Positions 30,329 through 38,665 of a DNA stretch of 51,875 nucleotides are shown piece by piece. The notes under the pieces were generated by a model. That model was not told where the DNA came from. It searched no databases and saw only the letters and a program-made list of their open reading frames with translations. Source of the DNA: Sedimenticola hydrogenitrophicus (lineage in GTDB: Bacteria > Pseudomonadota > Gammaproteobacteria > Chromatiales > Chromatiaceae); the NCBI RefSeq assembly GCF_029017505.1, contig NZ_JAQGEI010000040.1, forward strand, positions 1 to 51,875, in the 5' to 3' direction. Positions within the stretch are counted from its first letter, which is position 1, and the number at the start of each line of letters is the position of its first letter. A program made the position numbers and the translations under genes.

Positions 30329-31335
30329 TGAGTGCCAAGACAGCTATTAAAAAGCAATCGCCTGCAATGTCGGGCTTGGGCCTGGATGGCATCGGCGATC
30401 TGTCGAGTCTGTTGGGTGATCCTTCGACAGGGGGTTCTTCAGGTGGTCCACTTGAGATACCGCTAGATTTGATCGATGAGGACCCGAATCAGCCGCGCCA
30501 TGCAGATAATCCGGGTTTCTCAAAGGAGAGCCTGGGCGAGCTGGCCGCGACGATCCGCGACCGGGGCGTTAAGTCGCCGATCTCGGTGCGCGAGCATCCC
30601 GAGGCGGAGGGCCGCTACCTCATCAACCACGGTGCCCGCCGCTATCGCGGCTCGAAGGTGGCCGGGAAGGAAACTATCCCGGCTTTCGTTGATAACGACT
30701 ACAACGAGGCCGACCAGGTTATCGAGAACCTGCAACGCAACGAACTGACGGCCCGCGAGATTGCCGATTTCATCGGCCGCGAGCTGGCGACAGGGAAAAA
30801 GAAGCAGGCGATTGCGAAGGAGATCGGCAAGTCCCCGGCGTTCGTCACTCAGCACGTCACATTGCTGGATCTGCCGGAACCCATTGCAGTTGTGTTCAAT
30901 GCTGGCCGGGCCAATGACGTTACCGTTGTTAATGAGCTGGTCAAGGCCTACAAGAAGAACCCGGAAGAGGTCGGCGCGTGGCTGGATGATGATGACCAGG
31001 AGTTGACGCGGGGATCGGTCAAGCTGCTACGTGAGTACCTGGAGGACAAGCGGCAGCATGAAGAGAAAAACGAGGACCCCAATCCAGGTAACGCCGAGGA
31101 AGAGGAAGAGGGGGGAGAAGAGCCCGCAGGAGAGAAGAAGCCGAAAAAAGACCCTGATCCGGATCAGCTGAAAAAGGCTATCGTGCTGGTGACGCATGAC
31201 GGCAGGGCGGCGCGTTTGATTCTCAATCGGCGTCCCCCTACCGATGGTTTCGCCTGGTTGAAAGACGAACTGGATGGCCACGAGTACGAAGCAGACCTGA
31301 CCCAGGTGCAGTTGGTATCGATCATGGAGGGGTAA
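30328..31335 (+). CDS. korB: KorB, ParB-family partition and global repressor
   Basis: A 335-residue protein. After a linker come LDLIDEDPNQPRHADNPGF (IncC-interaction and CTP-binding start), the ParB/Srx motif INHGARRYRGSK, VIENLQRNELTAREIADFIG, the HTH KKQAIAKEIGKSPAFVTQHV, and a C-terminal SH3-like dimer domain after an acidic linker. It binds TTTAGCSGCTAAA as a sliding clamp, repressing at a distance with KorA and TrbA, and partners IncC. Its ATG shares a base with the incC stop. Confidence 0.97.
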   Translation: MSAKTAIKKQSPAMSGLGLDGIGDLSSLLGDPSTGGSSGGPLEIPLDLIDEDPNQPRHADNPGFSKESLGELAATIRDRGVKSPISVREHPEAEGRYLINHGARRYRGSKVAGKETIPAFVDNDYNEADQVIENLQRNELTAREIADFIGRELATGKKKQAIAKEIGKSPAFVTQHVTLLDLPEPIAVVFNAGRANDVTVVNELVKAYKKNPEEVGAWLDDDDQELTRGSVKLLREYLEDKRQHEEKNEDPNPGNAEEEEEGGEEPAGEKKPKKDPDPDQLKKAIVLVTHDGRAARLILNRRPPTDGFAWLKDELDGHEYEADLTQVQLVSIMEG

Positions 31336-31363
31336 CAGGCCCTCCACTAGAACACCCCTCCTT

Positions 31364-31391
31364 GACCCCGCCAATGTGCGGGGTTTTTTTT
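31364..31391 (+). terminator. Terminator after korB
   Basis: ACCCCGC / GCGGGGT stem followed by eight Ts, 28 bases after the korB stop; it isolates the korA operon from kfrA. Confidence 0.93.
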
Positions 31392-31417
31392 GCCTGTCGA
31401 ATAGAATAAAGGTTGCA

Positions 31418-31452
31418 TAATAATAATAATTATATTATTCTTATTATTATCT
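31418..31452. promoter_or_regulatory. A+T repeat upstream of kfrA, possible KfrA operator
   Basis: AATAATAATAATTATATTATT then CTTATTATTATC forms an imperfect inverted repeat of trinucleotides 25 bases before the kfrA ATG. In RK2 KfrA autoregulates at its promoter; this is the only likely target here. Confidence 0.55.
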
Positions 31453-31476
31453 TATCAGAGTCAGGAGACTACCCGT

Positions 31477-32418
31477 ATGAATCAACCCACTATCCCCGCT
31501 GACGTGCGTGAGCGCATCGTCGCTGTTGCCGATCAGCTCTATCAGGAGGTCGAGCGCGAACGGTTCCCTACTGTCGATCAGGTGCGCCGCGCTGCCAAGG
31601 TGAATATGAACGACGCCTCCGCCATCATGAAGGAGTGGCGCCGGGCGCAGACCGCCCAGGCCGCCCCTGTAGCCATCCAGGTCCCGGAGGCCATACAGCA
31701 GGCGAACGCCGCAGCCGTGGCCACCCTCTGGCAGCAGGCCCAGGAGTTGGCGAACGAGAGTCTGCGTGCCGCTCAGGCCGGTTGGGAGGCGGAGCGTGGT
31801 GAGCTGGACGCCATGCGTCAGGAACTCGCCGAGGCCTACGAGACGCAAGCCCGCGAGCTGGACCAGGTGGAGGTGCGCGCCGCAGCCGTCGAGCAGGCTG
31901 CCCAGGAGGCCGCGCAACGGGCAGCCGACGAGATCGGCGCTGTCCGGACCGAGCTGGTCCAGGCACTTACCCGTGCCGAGCGTGCCGAGGCCAAGGCCGA
32001 CGAAATAGAGCGCCGGGCCACCGATCTGCGCACCGAGTTGGACCACGCGCACCGGGAGCAAGAGCGCCTAGCCGCAGCTGCCGAGGCAGATCGGTCCCGT
32101 GTCGCGTCTGTGATCCAGGAGCGTGACCGCCTGGCCGCCGAGGTGGCCAACCTATCGGCCAAGCTCGATACTGAACGGGAGACTCACCAGGAGCAGCGTA
32201 AGATCTCCGCCCAGGAGGCTCACCGGGCCTCCGAGCGTCTGACCAAGGCCCAGGCGGAGCGCGACGAGGGACGTATGGTTGCGTCTACTGCGCGGGAAGA
32301 GGCGGCTGCCCTGCGTGGGGAGATCGATGCCTTGCGCCAGCAGCTCGCCAGCCAGCAGGAGTTGTTGCGTGGCCTCACAGGCCCCAAAGGTGACGGCAAG
32401 GCTGATCGGCGCAAGTGA
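31477..32418 (+). CDS. kfrA: KfrA, coiled-coil DNA-binding protein
   Basis: A 313-residue protein with an N-terminal HTH region (RERIVAVADQLYQEVERERFPTVDQVRRAAKVN...IMKEW) and then an Ala/Glu-rich coiled coil covering almost all the rest. KfrA is an autoregulated, filament-forming protein that supports stable inheritance in IncP-1. RBS CAGGAGAC upstream. The coiled coil is highly biased in composition, which also explains large open frames on the other strand. Confidence 0.94.
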   Translation: MNQPTIPADVRERIVAVADQLYQEVERERFPTVDQVRRAAKVNMNDASAIMKEWRRAQTAQAAPVAIQVPEAIQQANAAAVATLWQQAQELANESLRAAQAGWEAERGELDAMRQELAEAYETQARELDQVEVRAAAVEQAAQEAAQRAADEIGAVRTELVQALTRAERAEAKADEIERRATDLRTELDHAHREQERLAAAAEADRSRVASVIQERDRLAAEVANLSAKLDTERETHQEQRKISAQEAHRASERLTKAQAERDEGRMVASTAREEAAALRGEIDALRQQLASQQELLRGLTGPKGDGKADRRK

Positions 32419-32448
32419 CGTGGGCTGTCGAGAGGGTCAGTGGTAATG

Positions 32449-32476
32449 TAGTCTATTAGACTAGTCCATTAGACTA
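32449..32476. promoter_or_regulatory. Two overlapping palindromes TAGTCTATTAGACTA
   Basis: A perfect 7-1-7 palindrome at 32449-32463 overlaps a one-mismatch copy at 32462-32476, spaced 13 bp, 28 bases before the kfrB-like gene. It is a strong operator candidate, distinct from the KorA, KorB and KorC sites. Confidence 0.8.
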
Positions 32477-32504
32477 ACAACCCATAACGGGAAAATAGAG
32501 AATT

Positions 32505-32852
32505 ATGAAACAGCGTCTTGTGGTGATGAACGGTCAGCGCATCGTTCAAACAGAGCAGGGAGGAGCATGGAAGAATGAGAAGGTTGATAAGGCCGGCGCA
32601 TTGAAGCCGGGTATGTACAACCTATATATGGCCCAGGAAGCCGATAAAACCAAGTCGTATGACGGTCAGATCGTCCATGCTGATAGCAGTGGAGTTTACC
32701 AGCAGTTCGGCAAAAAGTTTGTCATGCACTCACCCATGGATTTCGATATAGTACCTGCTATCGGCAGCGCGAAATCCATTAATTATGATGCGCAAGGGAA
32801 GGCCCAAGTGTCCGCAATGGCGGCGCAACGGGGGCGCAGCCGATCACGTTGA
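32505..32852 (+). CDS. kfrB: KfrB-domain protein
   Basis: A 115-residue protein: MKQRLVVMNGQRIVQTEQGGAWKN and KAGALKPGMYNLYMAQEADKTKSYDGQIVH, then VYQQFGKKFVMHSPMDFD, the pattern of the small KfrB domain found downstream of kfrA in IncP-1 plasmids. The tail is basic. With KfrA and KfrC it supports segregation in R751-type plasmids. The name is given by position and domain resemblance. Confidence 0.78.
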   Translation: MKQRLVVMNGQRIVQTEQGGAWKNEKVDKAGALKPGMYNLYMAQEADKTKSYDGQIVHADSSGVYQQFGKKFVMHSPMDFDIVPAIGSAKSINYDAQGKAQVSAMAAQRGRSRSR

Positions 32853-32853
32853 T

Positions 32854-32866
32854 TTTAGCGGCTAAA
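32854..32866. promoter_or_regulatory. KorB operator upstream of kfrC
   Basis: TTTAGCGGCTAAA, perfect, two bases after the kfrB stop and 13 bases before the kfrC ATG. Confidence 0.9.
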
Positions 32867-32879
32867 AAAGGGAGGTTTG

Positions 32880-34175
32880 ATGAAAGGTCTGGGAAGAGGG
32901 GAGCGTTCACGATGGGGTAAGTTTCCTCGTGTGATCCGGAATGGAGACCTGGGGCAGCTCAAGGAGCAGCCAGAATACACGGCAGCCAAGGGGGGCGATG
33001 CCGGCGCGGCGCTGGACATGGTGGATCGCTTGGTCACTGATGAAATGATCGAGCAAATAGAAGCTCTACTAGAAGAGAACAAGGACGTGCGAGTGCTCCC
33101 TGTGCTGGCTGCAGAGACAGCAGGGAACAACAAGATCCCCGTGGCGCTGGCGGAGGTGCTGAGTGACCGGCTAGGCATGGAGGTGGAGACAGAGATCGTG
33201 CAGCGTGAAAAGATTCAGCGTACTGACTCCAGCACCGATTATCGCTTGGCGTTCAACCCCACATTTGACGGATCAGTTAAGCCTGGTCAAAAGTACCTGG
33301 TTGTTGATGATACGCTGACTATGGGCGGGACCGTGGCATCGTTGCGAGGCTATGTTGAAAACCGGGGCGGTAAGGTTGTTGGCGCTGCTGTTATGACTGC
33401 ACACCCTGGTGCACTGGATCTGGCCGTGAAACCCTCGATGCTGGACGCTATCGAAAAAAAGCACGGCAAGGCAATGGATAAGTATTGGACGGAGGTATTT
33501 GGTTATGGCATCGATTCACTCACCCAAGGAGAGGCGGGACACCTCAAAGCGGCCGCGTCTGTTGAAGCAATCAGAGATCGAATCTCTGCGGCACGATATG
33601 CAGGCATCGAGCGCCTGGATGAAGGCCGAGCTCAAACGACGGAAGGAGGTGGGGCGGACCTGATTGATTCCGCCCTGGGCCTGGAACGTGAGCAGCAGGC
33701 TCTTTTGGAAGCGGCGCCTGTTGAGCAGAGCTATCAAGAGGCCTTATCCCTGTATGTGCAAGCCAAGCATGAGCAGGTAGAACACATTGAGGAGCGCCTA
33801 GAGGGCTTGATAGACAGACAGCAAGCCAGTCTGGCGCAGTCACGATCTAACCCGCCTGGCTTGTTATCGAGGCCTAGCACTAAGCGGGCCTGGCAAACAC
33901 TGCAGGCGCGACAGCGTGCGCGTATACAGACGCTCCACAGCCGGCTAGATGCTGTTAGGGAGGTTAAGGAGGGGATGGGTCTGCACTCGCCCAGGATTGA
34001 AGAGCTGGCCACCAGAAAGCTACGCGCCGAGCGGCCCGAGCTGGCGTCTGATTGGGATGCGATGAGGGAGTCACTGCGCCGGCATCAAATGATGGTGCGC
34101 AAGCAAGAGCAAGAACAAAAACAGGCAAGGGAGCGCAGTCGCGGCCAGTCCTTGGCCATCAACCGGCCTAAGTAG
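32880..34175 (+). CDS. kfrC: KfrC-like protein with phosphoribosyltransferase domain
   Basis: A 431-residue protein from ATG 32880 (GGAGG upstream). Residues ~40-190 form a type I phosphoribosyltransferase domain, with the PRPP loop KYLVVDDTLTMGGTVASL and an upstream VLPVLAAETAGNNKIPVALA segment. The remainder is helical: a middle linker, then LSRPSTKRAWQTLQARQRARIQTLHSRL and EGMGLHSPRIEELATRKLRAE, which I recall as the KfrC C-terminal signature. So a KfrC tail carries an enzyme-like head; whether it binds PRPP is untested. It converges with traM, five bases away. Confidence 0.8.
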   Translation: MKGLGRGERSRWGKFPRVIRNGDLGQLKEQPEYTAAKGGDAGAALDMVDRLVTDEMIEQIEALLEENKDVRVLPVLAAETAGNNKIPVALAEVLSDRLGMEVETEIVQREKIQRTDSSTDYRLAFNPTFDGSVKPGQKYLVVDDTLTMGGTVASLRGYVENRGGKVVGAAVMTAHPGALDLAVKPSMLDAIEKKHGKAMDKYWTEVFGYGIDSLTQGEAGHLKAAASVEAIRDRISAARYAGIERLDEGRAQTTEGGGADLIDSALGLEREQQALLEAAPVEQSYQEALSLYVQAKHEQVEHIEERLEGLIDRQQASLAQSRSNPPGLLSRPSTKRAWQTLQARQRARIQTLHSRLDAVREVKEGMGLHSPRIEELATRKLRAERPELASDWDAMRESLRRHQMMVRKQEQEQKQARERSRGQSLAINRPK

Positions 34176-34180
34176 TTATC

Positions 34181-34615
34181 CTATCCCGCCGCCCATAGCA
34201 CCACCCCAGCAGCCAGCAATGTCATTACAGCAGCGACTATGTTCATGGTCGCTGCTGCACGAACACTGCCGATGGGCTGGCGGATCTGAAGGACAGCATC
34301 TTTAATCTCTTTTTGGATGACCACTGTCGCGGCGCTTGCTCCTTCCTTCATGGTTGATGCCATCGCCTCCTTGCTGGCCGTGAGTGCTGCGTTTAGCATG
34401 CGCTCGGCCTTATTCTTGGCATCGTCGCTCCAGCGGTGCGCAATCGACTCCAGTTCCTCCTTGAATCGATCCAGGATCTCTTGCTGGGCTGCTGCGCTAT
34501 CCTGCATCAGCCGTTCGTTAATAGTCTGCAATACCAGGATCGGGTCATCACGGCCCACGGCTATGCCGTGTTTGGCCGCGATTTCCTTAATGGTTTCCTC
34601 GATCTTATCGGTCAT
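34181..34615 (-). CDS. traM: TraM
   Basis: A 144-residue protein: long amphipathic helices with an acidic N-terminus (DKIEETIKEIAAKHGIAVG, DDPILVLQTINERLMQD) and one C-terminal membrane span (NIVAAVMTLLAAGVVLWAAG). In IncP-1 TraM is the last gene of the traKLM leader operon and boosts transfer. Its first base overlaps the traL stop. Confidence 0.9.
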   Translation of the reverse strand: MTDKIEETIKEIAAKHGIAVGRDDPILVLQTINERLMQDSAAAQQEILDRFKEELESIAHRWSDDAKNKAERMLNAALTASKEAMASTMKEGASAATVVIQKEIKDAVLQIRQPIGSVRAAATMNIVAAVMTLLAAGVVLWAAG

Positions 34616-35340
34616 TACAGCACCGCCGCATTATCCATTAGCCCGAATAGTTGCTTGCGAATAATTTTAAGCCGCTGCCGGGTCATAATCGTGAGCGATT
34701 CCATCGCCAGCGCCTCGTCGAACGTCAGGCGGGCTTGTAGCATTTCCGAGAAGTCCCGGCCGTGGGTCTCTTTCTTGAGTTCCGGAATCTGGATGATGGC
34801 GGAAACCCGGTCTTTATTATTGGTGTATGCCTTCATTTGCTCAAAGCTCTTGCCTTCATGCTCGATGGCTCCCCAATAGGGGTTCAGCCAGACCACAAAC
34901 AGGCATTCAGACGGGTATTGATCCGCCAGTTGGGCGAACCCGCTCACTGTGTCCAGCAGGGCTTGGCCGCCGGTAATGACCGTATGCACAACCAATTCAT
35001 GCCCCATTTCCTGCAGGATCGCGGGCACTTCGTTGGTTATCAGGTAGTGGGAGAGGGGTACGAAGCTGCTGGCGCCGTTGTCTATGATCACGTCATCCTT
35101 GGATGGAGCGATCAGTTCGACCAGGGCGTCAAAATTGCGGCTGTTGATTTCATCGTCATCCATGATGTTCAGCCGGCGTACATTTAGCGCCTTGTATCCC
35201 TCGAAGGTCGCGTTTACCGGATCAGTATCGATGCACAGGGGGGTCTGTCCCTTGGCCGACTTATACTGTGCCAGGGTGGCCGCTAAGACCGATTTGCCGA
35301 CCCCGCCCTTTCCTTGTAGAACCATGTGAACCTTTGCCAT
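34615..35340 (-). CDS. traL: TraL, ParA-like ATPase
   Basis: A 241-residue P-loop protein: VLQGKGGVGKSVLAATLAQ (deviant Walker A), LCIDTDPVNATFEGYKAL, DVIIDNGASSFVPLSHYL. It belongs to the traKLM operon reading away from oriT. Its mechanism in transfer is not settled; the fold is ParA/MinD type. It overlaps traK and traM stop/start codons. Confidence 0.94.
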   Translation of the reverse strand: MAKVHMVLQGKGGVGKSVLAATLAQYKSAKGQTPLCIDTDPVNATFEGYKALNVRRLNIMDDDEINSRNFDALVELIAPSKDDVIIDNGASSFVPLSHYLITNEVPAILQEMGHELVVHTVITGGQALLDTVSGFAQLADQYPSECLFVVWLNPYWGAIEHEGKSFEQMKAYTNNKDRVSAIIQIPELKKETHGRDFSEMLQARLTFDEALAMESLTIMTRQRLKIIRKQLFGLMDNAAVL

Positions 35341-35708
35341 TAAATCAAATCCTCTTTGTTGGGTGTTGCGTTGTATTCAAAACCGCCCTTCTTGGGCTGT
35401 TTCTCCTGTTTCGACTTGGCCTTCTGTTCGGTCGGCTCCACCTTTGCCTGGTCGGCGGAGGGGAGGGGCGTCGAACCTGCCTTAATGTATCTCTTCACAT
35501 GGCGGCGGAATGTCTCATAGCTGCATTTAATCCTGCCGGTCTCGTGCATGTGCTCGTAGATGGTAGTTAGTGCATAGCCGGCTTCCATGGCCTCTCTCAC
35601 GTTCGCCTTGACCGCCAGGAATGCTACGGCTACCGCGTCTTGCCGGCGCTTTTTCTTGGCTCGTTTTCCGGCCCATTCAGCTAGCTCTTCTGTGTATCGC
35701 TTGCTCAT
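35340..35708 (-). CDS. traK: TraK, oriT-binding protein
   Basis: A 122-residue basic protein from ATG 35708 (MSKRYTEELAEWAGKRAKKKRRQDAVAVAFLAVKANV), close to RK2 TraK, with YALTTIYEHMHETGRIKCSYETFRRHVKRYI as a DNA-binding helical region. It wraps the intergenic oriT DNA beside nic. The frame extends 89 codons upstream but runs through oriT, so the internal ATG is right. Confidence 0.95.
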   Translation of the reverse strand: MSKRYTEELAEWAGKRAKKKRRQDAVAVAFLAVKANVREAMEAGYALTTIYEHMHETGRIKCSYETFRRHVKRYIKAGSTPLPSADQAKVEPTEQKAKSKQEKQPKKGGFEYNATPNKEDLI

Positions 35709-36045
35709 CGCTGGTAGTCCATATTGTGCATTTTGCGTGTATTTACTGTGTAAAGCACAAGTATAACGCTTGGAATATAAGCGGTAAGCTCTGTATATCA
35801 CGCGGTTTCCACGCATTCTAGCCCATGTTTCGATATATACGCTACTTTTCCTTTTTATATCCACATCGTTAGGTGTAAACTTTCCTTTGGAGTTACACCG
35901 CCGTAAGGCGGGCAGGATGGGCGAAGTAGGCCCACCCGTAAACGGGCGTTCCTTCTTCGCTGTCCTTATTCGCACCTGCGGTGCTCAACGGGAATCCTGC
36001 TCTGCGAGGCCAGCCGGCTACCGCCTGCATAACAGAGGTTGAACG
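35709..36045. other. oriT: Origin of transfer, oriT
   Basis: The divergent traK/traJ interval. GGCAGGATGGGCGAAGTAGG at 35911-35930 matches the RK2 nic region; the nick is expected on the bottom strand (ATCCTG^C), between 35912 and 35913. An inverted repeat GGTGTAA/TTACACC at 35872-35899 precedes it, in the place of the TraJ-binding repeat. The downstream part (CCCACCCG, CTGCTCTGCGAGGCCAGCCG) also matches RK2 closely, whereas the traK side is A+T-rich and diverged. Confidence 0.96.
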
Positions 36046-36417
36046 ATGGGAAAACAAACGACAGTAACCCGAAAGAACAGTCCACCTATTAAGGTGTACT
36101 GTCTGCCGGAAGAGAAGGATCTGATCGAATCCAATGCGAAGGCGGCCGGCATGAGTGCGGCGCGTTATCTCCGCGAGGTCGGCCAGGGTTACCAAATAAA
36201 AGGAATAGTTGATTACGAACAGGTGCGGGAGTTGGCCCGGATCAATGGCGATCTGGGGCGCCTGGGTGGTTTGCTAAAACTCTGGCTGACCAATGATGAG
36301 CGTACTGCGCATTTTGGCGACTCGACCATACGGGCGTTGCTGGGCCGCATTGAGGCCACCCAGGACGAGATGGGAAAGATCATGATGTCCGTTGTCATGC
36401 CGAGGGCGGAGCAGTGA
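36046..36417 (+). CDS. traJ: TraJ, relaxosome protein
   Basis: A 123-residue RHH-type protein: TRKNSPPIKVYCLPEEKDLIESNAKAAGMSAARYLREVGQGYQI, then VDYEQVRELARINGDLGRLGGLLKLWL, very like RK2 TraJ. It binds beside nic and recruits TraI. ATG 36046 follows AGAGGTTGAACG. Confidence 0.97.
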   Translation: MGKQTTVTRKNSPPIKVYCLPEEKDLIESNAKAAGMSAARYLREVGQGYQIKGIVDYEQVRELARINGDLGRLGGLLKLWLTNDERTAHFGDSTIRALLGRIEATQDEMGKIMMSVVMPRAEQ

Positions 36418-36421
36418 TTTT

Positions 36422-36434
36422 TTTAGCCGCTAAA
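36422..36434. promoter_or_regulatory. KorB operator between traJ and traI
   Basis: TTTAGCCGCTAAA, perfect, 27 bases ahead of the traI start. Confidence 0.9.
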
Positions 36435-36460
36435 AACTCGGGGTCACCGGGGGGCATGCT

Positions 36461-38665
36461 TTGATTGCAAAGCACGTTCCCATGCGTTCGGTCGGTAAAT
36501 CCGACTTCGCCGGCCTGGTGAAGTACATCGTCGATGAGCAAGGCAAGACCGAACGGCTGGGCAATGTCCAGGTGACGAACTGCCAAGCCGAAACCATGCA
36601 GGCCGTTATTGGTGAGGTGTTGGCGACGCAACATATTAATACCCGTGCTGAGAGCGACAAGACCTTTCATTTGCTGGTCAGCTTCCGCCCGTGCGAGACG
36701 CCCGAAGCGGACACCTTGAAGGCCATTGAGGATCGCATCTGCGCCGGGCTTGGGTACAGCGACCACCAGCGTGTCAGTGCCGTGCACCACGATACCGACA
36801 ATCTGCACATCCATATTGCTATCAACAAGATCCACCCGGTCAGGAATACGATGCACGAGCCGTTCCAATCCTACCGGACCTTGGGCGAACTTTGCCAAGT
36901 GCTCGAACGTGACTATGGGCTGGAGCGCGACAATCACCAGAGCAAGCGTACGATTGCCGAGGGTCGAGCGGCAGATATGGAACGGCACGCTGGCATTGAT
37001 AGCCTGGTGGGCTGGGTCAAGCGCGAATGCCTGGATGAGATCCGTGGTGCGCAGTCATGGGCCGAGCTGCACCAGGTCATGCGCGACAACGGGCTGGTGC
37101 TTCTCCATCGGGCTAACGGTTTCGTGATCGAGGCCGGCGACGGGACGATGGCGAAGGCGAGTACCGTGGCCCGTGACCTGTCCAAGCCGAAACTGGAGGC
37201 GCGTTTGGGGGCGTTCGTGCCGTCCCAAGAACAGATTGATCGTAAACAGGCGCGGCGTGAATATGGCAAGCAGCCTTTGCGTTCACGCATTAATACCGTT
37301 GAGCTTTACGCCAAATATAAAACTGAACAGCAAACCCTGGTCGCTACCAAAAAAGCGGACCTGGAGCGGTTGCGGCACTGGAAAGATTCGGAGATCGAGG
37401 CTGTGAAACGGTCGAACCGGCTGCGCAGGTCGAGTATCAAGGTATTGGGGCAGAACAGGGCCAACAAGAAATTACTTTACACTCAGGCGAGCAAGTCACT
37501 ACGGGCGGATATTCAGGCGATTAACCGGGAATTCCGGATCAAGAAAGGCGGGCTATCCGATACCCATAGACGGCGGACATGGGCCGATTGGCTAAAGAAG
37601 GAGGCATTGCGCGGTAATGCCGAGGCCTTGACGGCTCTTCGTGCCCGTGAGGCGGCCCAAGGCCTCCAGGGGAGCACTGTGAAGGGGGAGGGTGGTGCAA
37701 AACCGGGACACTCCCCGGTGATGGACAACATCACCAAGAAGGGCACGATCATCTATCGCGCCGGCAAGAGCGCGGTGCGTGATGACGGGGACAAGTTGCA
37801 GGTTTCTCGTGAGGCCACAGGCGAGGGTCTTGTGGAAGCACTCCGTTTGGCTGGCGAACGTTACGGCAACCGGATAACGGTCAACGGCACTGTTGATTTC
37901 AAGGCGCGGATCATCCGTGCTGCCGCTGCTGGACGCTTGCCTATCACCTTTGCCGATCCGGAGCTGGAGCGCTGGCGGCAGTCACTATTAACCAATGAGG
38001 GAACACATGACAGACCAAATCAAGATAGAGGACGAGCTGGACGCGGCGCTGGCCGCGCTGGACCAGGAGCCGCTACCGGTGAGCACACAAACCGACACGG
38101 TAGCAGTGTCGAGCGAGGTCCTGGACGAGCAACTGCCGGAACCGGCGCACCAGGCGGACAGCGCAAGCCGAACGTTGGACGCATTGGACGAGTCCCGCCG
38201 CCCCAAAGCCAGCACCGTCTGCGAGGATTGTCCGAACTCGGTGTGGTTCGCATCGCCAGCGGAGGTGAAGTGCTATTGCCGCGTGATGTTCCTCGTAACC
38301 TGGAGCAGCAAGGAGCCAAACCAGATAACCAACTGCGACGGCCTCTTTCTGGGCCAGGAGTAGCGCCAGAGGCATTGGCAGCGGCGGCTAAATACATAAC
38401 GGAGCGCGAGGCCAAACGCTTAAAAGGCTTCGATATACCGAAGCATTGCCGATATAATGGGGAAGCAGGTGCGTTTTCCTATGCGGGCTCCAGGAACATC
38501 GAGGGCCATACGTTGGCCCTCCTGAAGCGTGGTGATGATGTGCTGGTGGTGCCGGTAGATCCGGCCACGGCGCGTCGCATAAAGCGTGTTTCGATAGGGG
38601 AGAGCGTCACAATTAACGCGAAGGGTTCGATTACAACATCAAAGGGACGAAAGGGAAGAAGATGA
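36461..38665 (+). CDS. traI: TraI relaxase (MOB-P)
   Basis: A 734-residue relaxase starting with TTG (MIAKHVPMRSVGKSDF). Motif I has Tyr22 in VKYIVDEQGKT, which attacks nic and stays on the 5' end; motif II is Ser74 in HLLVSF; motif III is HHDTDNLHIHIAINK with His109/110, His116 and His118, positions matching RK2. The C-terminal half (helical, then RGAGRAGPGA-type low complexity) and the last ~100 residues (a KfrB-like end) are less conserved. traH lies inside it in another frame; its stop overlaps the traG start. Confidence 0.97.
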   Translation: MIAKHVPMRSVGKSDFAGLVKYIVDEQGKTERLGNVQVTNCQAETMQAVIGEVLATQHINTRAESDKTFHLLVSFRPCETPEADTLKAIEDRICAGLGYSDHQRVSAVHHDTDNLHIHIAINKIHPVRNTMHEPFQSYRTLGELCQVLERDYGLERDNHQSKRTIAEGRAADMERHAGIDSLVGWVKRECLDEIRGAQSWAELHQVMRDNGLVLLHRANGFVIEAGDGTMAKASTVARDLSKPKLEARLGAFVPSQEQIDRKQARREYGKQPLRSRINTVELYAKYKTEQQTLVATKKADLERLRHWKDSEIEAVKRSNRLRRSSIKVLGQNRANKKLLYTQASKSLRADIQAINREFRIKKGGLSDTHRRRTWADWLKKEALRGNAEALTALRAREAAQGLQGSTVKGEGGAKPGHSPVMDNITKKGTIIYRAGKSAVRDDGDKLQVSREATGEGLVEALRLAGERYGNRITVNGTVDFKARIIRAAAAGRLPITFADPELERWRQSLLTNEGTHDRPNQDRGRAGRGAGRAGPGAATGEHTNRHGSSVERGPGRATAGTGAPGGQRKPNVGRIGRVPPPQSQHRLRGLSELGVVRIASGGEVLLPRDVPRNLEQQGAKPDNQLRRPLSGPGVAPEALAAAAKYITEREAKRLKGFDIPKHCRYNGEAGAFSYAGSRNIEGHTLALLKRGDDVLVVPVDPATARRIKRVSIGESVTINAKGSITTSKGRKGRR
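38007..38363 (+). CDS. traH: TraH, encoded within traI
   Basis: A 118-residue acidic protein from ATG 38007 (GAGGGA seven bases before), read in a frame different from traI. MTDQIKIEDELDAALAALDQE opens it; the C-terminal TVCEDCPNSVWFASPAEVKCYCRVMF carries two close Cys pairs that could bind metal. RK2 TraH is likewise nested in traI and helps hold the relaxosome together. Conservation of the Cys-rich end supports a real gene. Confidence 0.88.
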   Translation: MTDQIKIEDELDAALAALDQEPLPVSTQTDTVAVSSEVLDEQLPEPAHQADSASRTLDALDESRRPKASTVCEDCPNSVWFASPAEVKCYCRVMFLVTWSSKEPNQITNCDGLFLGQE

